Source: JANXQG01 sp037147235
GTDB lineage: Bacteria > Planctomycetota > Planctomycetia > Pirellulales > Thermoguttaceae
NCBI GenBank assembly: GCA_037147235.1
Contig: JBAWVO010000343.1
Location: 1-6,566 of the forward strand
DNA: 6,566 nt
Reading direction: 5' to 3'
A program made the position numbers and the translations under genes. Of this stretch, positions 1 to 6,068 are shown in pieces (the first letter of the stretch is position 1; the number at the start of each line of letters is the position of its first letter). The notes under the pieces were generated by a model, which was given only the letters and a program-made list of their open reading frames with translations, had not been told where the DNA came from and made no database searches.

Positions 1-50
1 AGCCTGACGTACTGATCAGGGCCGTGGTTCGGCGTTTCCGGCGGTGTCAT
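1..50 (-). CDS. actB: N-terminus of probable ActB, molybdopterin-oxidoreductase-like subunit of alternative complex III (partial)
   Basis: An ATG at 50-48 on the minus strand overlaps the actA stop codon in an ATGA arrangement, the classic sign of translational coupling. The 16 complete codons visible read MTPPETPNHGPDQYVR, and the frame stays open to the window edge. In alternative complex III clusters the gene after actA is actB, a large periplasmic protein related to molybdopterin oxidoreductases and carrying iron-sulfur clusters. Its N-terminus usually has a tyrosine-tryptophan-arginine motif near residue 10-20, and the visible Tyr-Val-Arg is compatible with that but does not prove it. 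The assignment rests mainly on position and overlap; another cytochrome-linked subunit is possible. Confidence 0.5.
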   Translation of the reverse strand, partial: MTPPETPNHGPDQYVR

Positions 51-706
51 CGATGGCATGTCACGCAGTCCGTATTAGTGTTTACGTGATATTTATCTTT
101 GAGCTGCCTGCCCAAAGCGGCTCGATCGGACGGCGGCACCCATTGCATGTTGGTCACCTGATCTTTCGGACGCAGCGACGCTTCTGGATTGCGGTGGCAA
201 TCGAGGCACCAGCCCATGTTTAGCGGCTTGACCGTTTGCACCACTTCCATTTGATCCACCCGTCCGTGGCATTCGGCACAACCCACCCCCACGTTGACGT
301 GGGCACTATGGTTAAAATAGACATAATCGGCGATGTCATGCACTTTAACCCAGGGGATCGGCATACCGCTCTTTTGGCTCTCGCGAACCAGGGCCAGCTT
401 CGGTGAATTGGCCCAGATGGCGGCGTGGCAGTTCATGCAAGTCTCGGTCGAAGGCAGGGCGGCCATGCCCGATTTCTCAACCGTATTGTGGCAATAGCGG
501 CAATCCATGCCGAGCTTGCCTACATGCAGGGCGTGGCTATAGGGCAAGGGCTGCATGGGCGCGTAGCCAACATTCAACGTCGTCGGATTGGCCCCGTAAG
601 CCAGCAGCAGGCCGACATAGACTGGACCCGTCGCCAGCAACAGCAACAGCCCCAGGGCCAGCTTGTTCGACCACTTTGGGAACATTAACAGGGGTTGGGA
701 ATCCAT
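47..706 (-). CDS. actA: Pentaheme cytochrome c subunit ActA of alternative complex III
   Basis: This 219-residue protein has one N-terminal membrane helix (about residues 14-37) followed by a periplasmic domain with exactly five CXXCH heme c sites: 69-73 (CRYCH), 90-94 (CMNCH), 143-147 (CAECH), 167-171 (CLDCH) and 214-218 (CVTCH). His-containing segments before hemes 1 and 3 (YSHALH at 56-61, FNHSAH at 131-136) are likely distal ligands for bis-histidine coordination. The MGWCLDCHRNP segment, the five hemes, the single anchor and the length fit ActA of alternative complex III, the quinol:electron-acceptor oxidoreductase that replaces the bc1 complex in many Planctomycetes, Bacteroidota and Acidobacteria. 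The ATGA overlap with the next minus-strand frame supports an act operon. No strong Shine-Dalgarno is seen; an alternative start is Met8 (685), since relatives often begin close to the FPKW-like segment. QrcA-type multiheme subunits are the main alternative. Confidence 0.85.
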   Translation of the reverse strand: MDSQPLLMFPKWSNKLALGLLLLLATGPVYVGLLLAYGANPTTLNVGYAPMQPLPYSHALHVGKLGMDCRYCHNTVEKSGMAALPSTETCMNCHAAIWANSPKLALVRESQKSGMPIPWVKVHDIADYVYFNHSAHVNVGVGCAECHGRVDQMEVVQTVKPLNMGWCLDCHRNPEASLRPKDQVTNMQWVPPSDRAALGRQLKDKYHVNTNTDCVTCHR

Positions 707-749
707 GTTTCAATGCCGAAGGTCGGGACGAAAAATGCTAATTAAACCA

Positions 750-778
750 ATTATACTGTCCGCGGTTGAGATTGTCCC
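750..778 (-). promoter_or_regulatory. Candidate sigma-70 promoter for the act genes
   Basis: Read on the minus strand, a perfect TATAAT lies at 755-750, with GGGACA (778-773, four of six bases of TTGACA) 17 bases upstream. Transcription would start near 743 and give a leader of about 37 bases before the actA start. The -35 box and the spacer lie inside the nested palindrome at 752-870, so the repeat appears to supply most of the promoter. Motif match only. Confidence 0.4.
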
Positions 779-870
779 AATCCATACCAGCCCGAAGCGC
801 AAGCGAGGCAACGACTTAGCAACCTCTCTCGCGCTTCGGGTTAGTGTCAGTCTCAACCGCGAGGAGTATA
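752..870. repeat. Nested palindromic intergenic repeat 1 (119 bp)
   Basis: Outer arms 752-774 and 848-870 match in inverted orientation at 19 of 23 positions, including an 11-bp perfect core CGCGGTTGAGA (761-771 with 851-861). Inside them, 789-808 pairs with 823-842 at 17 of 20 positions; its left arm begins AGCCCGAAGCGC. The inner arm type (cccgaagcgc followed by a gcgagg-like end) is one I recall as a common intergenic repeat in Pirellula-like planctomycetes. I found no convincing target-site duplication, so mobility is not shown. It lies in the divergent spacer between actA and the plus-strand gene, and its two edges carry TATA-containing sequences facing outwards. Confidence 0.75.
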
Positions 871-943
871 GAACTGAAGATGTTGTAATTGTTTTCGCAC
901 GGCGTGTCAACTCAGAGGCTATTCTGACAAAAAAATAGCGGAG

Positions 944-971
944 TTGTAATTCCGTTGAAACGGATTAAAAT
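944..971 (+). promoter_or_regulatory. Candidate promoter of the glycoside-hydrolase-like gene
   Basis: TTGTAA (944-949) and TAAAAT (966-971) are separated by 16 bases and match the sigma-70 consensus at four and five of six bases. The predicted start near 978 would give a leader of about 185 bases that includes the whole MITE-like element at 1034-1144. A second, weaker pair starts with TTGAAA at 976-981. Motif match only; the promoter could also lie elsewhere in 871-1033, which otherwise shows no gene. Confidence 0.3.
951..964. promoter_or_regulatory. Candidate operator palindrome in the promoter spacer
   Basis: TCCGTTGAAACGGA has 6-bp perfect half sites (TCCGTT and AACGGA) around a 2-bp centre. 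It sits within the spacer of the candidate promoter at 944-971, where a bound repressor would block RNA polymerase. A sugar-responsive regulator would suit a polysaccharide-degradation gene, but no regulator gene is in the window. A 14-bp palindrome can occur by chance. Confidence 0.25.
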
Positions 972-1033
972 CAGTTTGAAATGAGTTCGCGGAGTTGCTC
1001 TGATTAGAATGAACTGGGCGACAAGTAAAAAAC

Positions 1034-1144
1034 GGCTCTCCGCCAAGTTTATGGTGCGGGCGTCTCGCCTGCCTAGTTCAACCACGACATCTTGGGCAGG
1101 CGGGACGCCCGCACCACAATTATCCGCAAACCCGGCGGAGAGCC
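1034..1144. mobile_element. MITE-like element A with 8-bp target-site duplication
   Basis: This 111-bp element has perfect 11-bp terminal inverted repeats, GGCTCTCCGCC at 1034-1044 and its complement at 1134-1144. It is bounded exactly by the 8-bp direct repeat taaaaaac (1026-1033 and 1145-1152). Inside, a second inverted repeat pairs 1052-1073 with 1095-1116 at 21 of 22 positions around a 21-base loop; its left arm begins TGGTGCGGGCGTC, a motif I recall as a frequent planctomycete intergenic palindrome. Terminal repeats beginning GGCTCT plus 8-bp duplications point to an ISL3-family transposase acting in trans; an IS256-like enzyme is an alternative. It is too short to encode a transposase. 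The right duplication abuts the Shine-Dalgarno of the gene at 1164, so the element lies in the 5' leader. Confidence 0.8.
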
Positions 1145-1152
1145 TAAAAAAC

Positions 1153-1158
1153 AAGGAG
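1153..1158 (+). promoter_or_regulatory. Shine-Dalgarno that decides the start of the 1164 gene
   Basis: AAGGAG lies 5 bases before the ATG at 1164 and is the clearest ribosome binding site in the window. It begins immediately after the right-hand duplication of the MITE-like element. It argues against starting at the in-frame TTG at 1092, which lies inside that element. Confidence 0.85.
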
Positions 1159-1163
1159 AAGCG

Positions 1164-3749
1164 ATGAATCAAAAACGGTTACTGCTCATCGGCATGCCCT
1201 TGTTATGGGCGGCAGCGGCCTTCGCAGAGCAAGGGAGCCAAAATGGAACTCTCTCTGCCACCTTCACCGACCAAGTGACTGCCACTGCCGCCCAGCGAAT
1301 ACCGGAGGTGATTTCCATCCGGCAGGACGCCTCGGAACTGGAGTCGCTGGCAGCGAATGAAGTCCGACGCTACGTCTATCTGCGCACCGGAAAGGTGCTG
1401 TCCGTGAAGAAGGGGGCGGTTAGCGGTGACCGCATTGCCGTGACATGCAAAGATAGAAAGTTCTGCGGCGAACTCGGGCAGGAACTTGGGCCGCAGCAGT
1501 TTACTTTGAAGACCAGCACGGCGGATGGCAAAAAAGTCTGGTCGATTGTCGGTGGTGATGAAGTTGGCACCTTGTATGGCGCGTACCGGTTTGCCGAAAA
1601 GCTTGGCATCCGGTTCGGGCTGGATGAAGATGTCGTGCCGGACGAGCTTATCGCCGGTAGTTGGCCTGATATTGACGAAACCGGCAAGCCGCGGTTTGCT
1701 TTGCGCGGCCTCCAGCCTTTTCATGATTTTTCCGTCGGGCCGGACTGGTGGAATCTTCACGATTACCAGAGCGTCCTGTCGCAAATGGCGAAGCTGAGGA
1801 TGAACTTTATCGGTTTTCACACCTACCCGAGCTGGAATTCTTCGTCCGGGCCTGAGGCCAACGTCTGGATCGGGTTGCCCGAAGATGTGGACGACCAGGG
1901 GAATGTCCGGTTTGGGTATGAAGCCGGCGTTGTGACCACCCGGCGAGGTTGGGAGGTGAGACCCTTCCCAACCAGCCAGTACGCCTCCGGTGCCGGATTG
2001 CTCTTTGAAGCGGACGACTATGGCCCGGATTTCATGCTGGATTGCCTCGACTGGCCCAAGACCGGGGAAGCAGCTACTGCCATGTTCAACCGCTACGGAG
2101 ACTTGCAGAAGAAGGCGTTTGGTCATGCCAGACGGCTTGGCATCAAGACCTGCGTTGGCACCGAGTCGCCGCTGGGCATTCCGAAATCGCTCGCCTCGCG
2201 GCTGAAGGACAAGGGAATGAAACCGGATGATTCGGCCGTCATTCGCCGCTTGTATGAGGGAACCTTCCTGCGGCTCATGCGCAAGATGCCGGTGGACTAT
2301 TATTGGTTCTGTGCGCCGGAGACCTGGCTGGACATGAATCCGGGCTGCCGTGGTTGGGAGATGACCACCACGACGAATGTTGAGCGCGACCTTGGCCTAG
2401 CCGAAGCGGCAGCCAAGTCGGTTCAGGCCCCGTATGGCCGGGCAACCTGCGGCTGGCGTCTGGGTACTCCCGCGGATCCGTTCTGGATGGATAAGCATAC
2501 ACCGAAGAGTTGGGCGATTTCGTCGATCAACACCCGTTTGGGCGGCGATCCCGTGGAGAAGCATTATGGCACGATGACGGTGCGCCCCAAATGGGTCATC
2601 GGCTGGGCTGAGGACGACGGCACGGCCGGGGCGCATTGCTGTACCTGTTGGGATCTACAGCTTTGGGTGGCGCGAATGTTTGCCAACGCATCGGATGCGT
2701 TTCGCTATGGGTGTGAAGGCATGATGGCGATCCATTGGCGAACGGCCGCCATCTCGCCGAATATCACGGCACTGGCACGGGCCGGCTGGGACTTCGACGG
2801 CGCGGGTAATAATAATAGTTCTTTTGACGCCGTGGCCGGTAAGAGGCCAATGACGAGCAAAGACTTGGTTGCTTATTGGGCCGACTGGGGCCGAGGCATG
2901 TTTGGCGGCGATACCGGTGCCGAGGTCGGCCTGCTCCTGCAAAAATTTGATGGCGGACATCCGGCAGTCAATGCGCTGATCCAGGAGGGAGCCAAAACGA
3001 CGGACGCACGAATCGCGGCGTTTTTTGCGCCCCTACGCGAGATGGAATCGCTCCGGCCCCGTGTTCAAGGCACCGGCAATCTCGAGCGATTCGACTATTG
3101 GCTCAACCAGATCCATGCCACGCACCTGCGCGTACGAACCTGGGTTCTGTCGGCTCGCCTTGCCATGAAAATGGAGCAAGTCAACAAGATTGCCAAGGCG
3201 GATAAGAAGCGGGATTTTGTCCGCAAAGAGATTCTTCCGCTCCGGTTGGAAGTCGCTCGTAGTTATGAAGACATGATCGCTACCTTCGTGCATTGCGCGA
3301 AGTCGCCCGGCGAAATCGGGACGATCGCAAGCATCGAAAGTGGTTCTCGTGGGCGGATTGTCTCTTCGCAGGATGCCGCAATTATAAAAATCCTAGGAGA
3401 ACCCTTGCCGGTTGAAGCTGCGGTCCGTACCGCCTATCGTGGGGTGCCGCGAATTTTCGTATCGGCAAAATGTACCCAAGCGAATGCCGGCGAGCAGCAG
3501 GAAATCCGGGCCTTTGTACTTTCGGACGCAAAATGCGTGGGGGTCAATCTCTATTGCCGGTCTTTGGGGGTGGGGGCATTCACGAAAACGGTTGCCACCC
3601 ATCGTACTCGGCAGGCTTATCGAGTCGCACCTCCTGCCCAATCCCAGGGCGCGATGGAATATTATCTGGAAGCGGTGTTGGACGATGGTCGGAAGGTTCG
3701 GTGGCCAACCACGGCTCCCTCCATCAACCAAACAGTCGTTGTGTGGTGA
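1164..3749 (+). CDS. Secreted glycoside-hydrolase-like protein with alpha-glucuronidase-type N-terminal domain
   Basis: This 861-residue protein starts at the ATG behind AAGGAG. Residues 1-21 form a signal peptide (MNQKR, hydrophobic stretch, then AFA before Glu22), so it is exported. Residues about 45-165 resemble the non-catalytic alpha/beta domain that precedes the barrel in GH67 alpha-glucuronidases and GH20 enzymes (ANEVRRYVYLRTGK, GGDEVGTLYGAYRFAEKLGIRF). Residues about 180-545 look like a TIM barrel, with barrel-type segments at LRMNFIGFHTYP (211-222), GTESP (332-336), CAPETW (383-388), WAEDDG (481-486) and HWRT (524-527). Glu334, Glu386, Glu483 and Asp484/485 are candidate catalytic acids; none is assigned. 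Residues about 560-720 are mostly helical, and about 750-861 look like an Ig-like beta domain. Cys492, Cys493 and Cys495 form an unusual cluster. Substrate and CAZy family are unknown. It has its own leader and no close plus-strand neighbour, so it is probably monocistronic. Confidence 0.7.
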   Translation: MNQKRLLLIGMPLLWAAAAFAEQGSQNGTLSATFTDQVTATAAQRIPEVISIRQDASELESLAANEVRRYVYLRTGKVLSVKKGAVSGDRIAVTCKDRKFCGELGQELGPQQFTLKTSTADGKKVWSIVGGDEVGTLYGAYRFAEKLGIRFGLDEDVVPDELIAGSWPDIDETGKPRFALRGLQPFHDFSVGPDWWNLHDYQSVLSQMAKLRMNFIGFHTYPSWNSSSGPEANVWIGLPEDVDDQGNVRFGYEAGVVTTRRGWEVRPFPTSQYASGAGLLFEADDYGPDFMLDCLDWPKTGEAATAMFNRYGDLQKKAFGHARRLGIKTCVGTESPLGIPKSLASRLKDKGMKPDDSAVIRRLYEGTFLRLMRKMPVDYYWFCAPETWLDMNPGCRGWEMTTTTNVERDLGLAEAAAKSVQAPYGRATCGWRLGTPADPFWMDKHTPKSWAISSINTRLGGDPVEKHYGTMTVRPKWVIGWAEDDGTAGAHCCTCWDLQLWVARMFANASDAFRYGCEGMMAIHWRTAAISPNITALARAGWDFDGAGNNNSSFDAVAGKRPMTSKDLVAYWADWGRGMFGGDTGAEVGLLLQKFDGGHPAVNALIQEGAKTTDARIAAFFAPLREMESLRPRVQGTGNLERFDYWLNQIHATHLRVRTWVLSARLAMKMEQVNKIAKADKKRDFVRKEILPLRLEVARSYEDMIATFVHCAKSPGEIGTIASIESGSRGRIVSSQDAAIIKILGEPLPVEAAVRTAYRGVPRIFVSAKCTQANAGEQQEIRAFVLSDAKCVGVNLYCRSLGVGAFTKTVATHRTRQAYRVAPPAQSQGAMEYYLEAVLDDGRKVRWPTTAPSINQTVVVW

Positions 3750-3754
3750 GTTAA

Positions 3755-3864
3755 GGATCGGCGCATCAATAAGTGTCGCAAGAAAAGTAGCAGGCACACT
3801 CCGTGTGCCGTCTGCCCTCGCTCGGCGAATGCGCAAAACACGACAGTTATTGGTGCGCCGGTCC
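3755..3864. repeat. Nested palindromic intergenic element 3 (110 bp), MITE-like
   Basis: Outer arms 3755-3778 and 3841-3864 are inverted copies matching at 21 of 24 positions; the left arm begins GGATCGGCGCATCAATAA. Inside is a tight hairpin at 3793-3809, GGCACAC and GTGTGCC around a 3-base loop, within a motif (agtagcaggcacactccgtg) that I recall as recurrent in planctomycete genomes. The 3-bp direct repeat taa flanks it (3752-3754 and 3865-3867), which would fit an IS5/IS1031-type target duplication but is too short to be proof. The element starts 5 bases after the stop codon at 3749, so its transcript hairpin could also act as a 3' end or mRNA stabiliser. No T-run follows, so it is not a canonical terminator. 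Confidence 0.65.
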
Positions 3865-3984
3865 TAACAGCAGTCTTTTCAAGCACGGGCCTGGCCGCGT
3901 GCCCCCCCTAAATGAATGGTGGTTCTATTTTGCCCCAGCGTTGTTGTCGACGCGAGCATCCAAAGTATTACCAATCTATTACAC
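3865..3984. other. Intergenic stretch with a short hairpin and C-run, no gene seen
   Basis: No credible coding sequence is seen here. A hairpin pairs GCACG (3883-3887) with CGTGC (3898-3902) around a GGCCTGGCC core and runs directly into seven C residues (3902-3908). There is no T-run, so a terminator role is not supported. Confidence 0.4.
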
Positions 3985-4051
3985 AAATTGAACCTAATTG
4001 ATACCCCGGGACACTGCGATTTGACGTACAATATCGACAATGGTTCAATTT
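3985..4051. repeat. Perfect 10-bp inverted repeat upstream of the radical SAM gene
   Basis: AAATTGAACC (3985-3994) and GGTTCAATTT (4042-4051) are exact inverted copies 47 bases apart. The right copy covers the candidate -10 box at 4044-4049. A related short motif, TGGTTTGAACCA, lies at 4083-4094 over the start codon. This could be a pair of regulator sites or a chance AT-rich match. Confidence 0.4.
4021..4049 (+). promoter_or_regulatory. Candidate sigma-70 promoter of the radical SAM gene
   Basis: TTGACG (4021-4026, five of six bases) and TTCAAT (4044-4049, four of six bases) are separated by the ideal 17 bases. Transcription would start near 4056, leaving a leader of about 37 bases before the ATG at 4093. 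The -10 box lies inside the right arm of the inverted repeat 3985-4051. Motif match only. Confidence 0.4.
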
Positions 4052-4092
4052 TTCATCCGTTAGGCTGCGAGAGTCTTACCGTGGTTTGAACC

Positions 4093-5976
4093 ATGCCCAA
4101 TATCGGCATTGTCGTCCACATCCTAGTGTTTCTGAAAGCATCCGTCATCAACAATCCATTGCCCAACCACCTGCCAAGTCATCTATCCACCCCTCTCTCT
4201 GCATCGCCATCGCACGCCAGGTTTTCTCGGGGACATCGGCCCAGCATCCTGCTGACGAGCGTATTCGGACCTTACGCCCAAGACGACGAATATGGCAGTC
4301 GGTTGATGAATCCGATGGAGTTGTACCACAACCAGGTGACCCGGGTGCAGGGGCCGTTTTCGCTGCGACTGTTCCATCGCTCCTGGGGTCTAATGCTGAT
4401 CCAGGCCAATCTCGACGCCCCGTGTACGCTGCTGGACTACCCCTCCTTGGATCGCTTTGTCGAGGAGATTCGCAGCCATCACTACGAGATCGTCGGCATC
4501 AGCGGCATCGCACCGAATTTTCTCAAGGTCAAAAAGATGTGCGAATTGGTTCGCGAGCATCTTCCCGAAGCGAAGATCGTTGTGGGCGGGCATATTGCCA
4601 ACATTCCGGACCTTGCGGAGCGAATCGACGCCGACCACATCGTCCGGGGCGAGGGGGTCCGCTGGTTTCGCACATTTTTGGGCGAAGACTCCGAGCAGCC
4701 GGTCCGTCACCCGCAGATCATTGCCGGCCATGGCACGCGCACCCTGGGCATAACGGCTCCGGAGAACAACGGCGATATGGCCGCAACGGTCATCCCGTCG
4801 GTCGGCTGCCCCGTGGGTTGCAACTTCTGCTCCACCTCGGCGATGTTTGGCGGCAAGGGGCGTTCGGTTCGCTTCTACCAGACGGGCGACGAGCTGTTCG
4901 ACATCATGCGTCAGCTTGAAGCGAACCTGAAGGTCCAATCGTTCTTCATGATGGATGAGAACTTCCTGCTGGATCGTGTGCGCGCCCTTCGGCTTTTGGA
5001 ACTCATGGAGCGGCACGACAAGTCCTGGGCACTTTACCTTTTCAGTTCCGCCAGCGCGCTCCGCTCCTACAGTGCCGAGCAGCTCGTGCGGCTAGGGCTG
5101 ACCTGGGTCTGGTTGGGCCTGGAAGGGGAGGGGAGCCAGTACGCAAAGCTCCACGGCACCGACACGCGGGTACTCGTCCGCCAACTCCAGTCGCACGGTA
5201 CGCGCGTGCTAGGCTCGACGATCATCGGGCTGGAGGATCACACCCCCGCGAACATTGACAGCGTGATCGAATACGCCGTGCGTTACGACACCGTCTTTCA
5301 CCAGTTCATGCTTTACACCCCACTGCCTGGCACCCCGCTGCACGCCGACCTTTCGGCCCAGGGGCGGATGAAGGATGAAAGCGAGTACGACATCTCCGAC
5401 ATTCACGGGCAGTCGCACTTCAATTACCGGCACCCCCACATCCGAGACGGCCTGGAGACGAAATTCCTTGCGAGGGCCTTTCAGCGGGACTTTGAGGTCA
5501 ACGGCCCGAGCGTGGTGCGGATGGTGCGGACTATGTTGGCTGGCTGGAAGCGGTACAAGAACCATCCGGATCCGCGTGTCCGTCGCCGCTTTGCCTGGGA
5601 AGCCCGGACCCTGGCCACGGACTATTCGGCCGTGGTCGCCGCAGCGCGACTTCACTACCGCGACAATCCGACGCTGCGTGCGAAGATGGATGCGCTTCTC
5701 AAGGACTTGCGGAGCGAGTTCGGCCTGAAGTCGTGGTTCTACGCCACCGTGGGCGGCCGGTACGCGCACTGGAAGATGCGCCGCGAAGAGAAGCGACTTG
5801 CGAGCGGCTGGACCTACGAACCACCGACTTTCTACGAGCGGAATGAAACGGCCCAACGATTGGCCACCGGCGACGGCCCGCAGGCGACGCTCTGCCAACC
5901 CTTGACCTGCCATGTCGCCGGGCTGCCGATCGTCCATGCGGTCGCGGCAAAGCGTTCGGAACCGGTTGCGGTGTGA
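4093..5976 (+). CDS. Cobalamin-binding-domain radical SAM protein (function unknown)
   Basis: This 627-residue protein has the two-domain layout of class B radical SAM enzymes. Residues about 90-220 form a Rossmann-like B12-binding domain (IVGISGIAPNFLKVKKMCEL at 133-152, IVVGGHIANIPDL at 162-174, DHIVRGEG at 181-188). No DxHxxG motif is present, as is usual for this class. The radical SAM core carries the CxxxCxxC iron-sulfur motif at Cys239, Cys243 and Cys246, then FMMDENF (285-291), LGLEGEG (341-347) and YTPLPGTPL (408-416). A basic helical C-terminal domain follows. Members of the class perform methylations, ring rearrangements or other radical chemistry on lipids, porphyrins or natural products; the substrate here cannot be read. 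Homology-like sequence seems to begin at RPSILLTSVFGPY (about residue 49). Residues 1-47 are Pro/Ser/His-rich, and no Shine-Dalgarno precedes 4093, so the start is uncertain (GTG 4126 and TTG 4159 are alternatives). No biosynthetic partner gene is visible. Confidence 0.85.
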   Translation: MPNIGIVVHILVFLKASVINNPLPNHLPSHLSTPLSASPSHARFSRGHRPSILLTSVFGPYAQDDEYGSRLMNPMELYHNQVTRVQGPFSLRLFHRSWGLMLIQANLDAPCTLLDYPSLDRFVEEIRSHHYEIVGISGIAPNFLKVKKMCELVREHLPEAKIVVGGHIANIPDLAERIDADHIVRGEGVRWFRTFLGEDSEQPVRHPQIIAGHGTRTLGITAPENNGDMAATVIPSVGCPVGCNFCSTSAMFGGKGRSVRFYQTGDELFDIMRQLEANLKVQSFFMMDENFLLDRVRALRLLELMERHDKSWALYLFSSASALRSYSAEQLVRLGLTWVWLGLEGEGSQYAKLHGTDTRVLVRQLQSHGTRVLGSTIIGLEDHTPANIDSVIEYAVRYDTVFHQFMLYTPLPGTPLHADLSAQGRMKDESEYDISDIHGQSHFNYRHPHIRDGLETKFLARAFQRDFEVNGPSVVRMVRTMLAGWKRYKNHPDPRVRRRFAWEARTLATDYSAVVAAARLHYRDNPTLRAKMDALLKDLRSEFGLKSWFYATVGGRYAHWKMRREEKRLASGWTYEPPTFYERNETAQRLATGDGPQATLCQPLTCHVAGLPIVHAVAAKRSEPVAV

Positions 5977-5996
5977 TCGGCCAGGATTAGCCTCTC

Positions 5997-6031
5997 ACGC
6001 CAGCCCACGCTGGCTGTACAACGACTGGCGT
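5997..6031. repeat. Hairpin with two competing pairings after the radical SAM gene
   Basis: GCCAGC (5999-6004) pairs with GCTGGC (6009-6014) around a 4-base loop, while ACGCCAG (5997-6003) can instead pair with CTGGCGT (6025-6031). It lies 20 bases after the stop codon and may mark the 3' end of the transcript, but no T-run follows. Confidence 0.45.
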
Positions 6032-6068
6032 CCGCGATAATATCAGGGCCGTAGCGTTCGATCAAACT

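Noticed and set aside
752..870. Target-site duplication around palindrome 1
   Set aside because: I compared the flanks outside 752 and 870 and found no exact direct repeat of 3 bp or more abutting the arms; the tatact/agtata edges are inverted, not direct.
752..1144. Two neighbouring palindromes as a CRISPR-like or tandem repeat array
   Set aside because: The two elements differ in sequence, are not evenly spaced with unique spacers, and each is a self-contained inverted repeat.
1092..1163. In-frame TTG extension of the glycoside-hydrolase-like gene, 24 residues longer
   Set aside because: It begins inside the right half of the MITE-like element and has no signal peptide in place, whereas the ATG at 1164 has a strong Shine-Dalgarno and a clean signal peptide.
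1203..2126. 307-codon open frame on the minus strand
   Set aside because: It is fully antisense to a convincing secreted protein and its translation shows no recognisable motif; it is a shadow frame of GC-rich coding sequence.
4086..4919. 277-codon plus-strand open frame overlapping the radical SAM gene
   Set aside because: It is out of frame with the CxxxCxxC-containing protein, has low-complexity Arg/Pro/His content and no motif.
5209..5937. 242-codon minus-strand open frame
   Set aside because: It is antisense to the conserved radical SAM gene, Arg/Gly/Val-rich and without recognisable domains.
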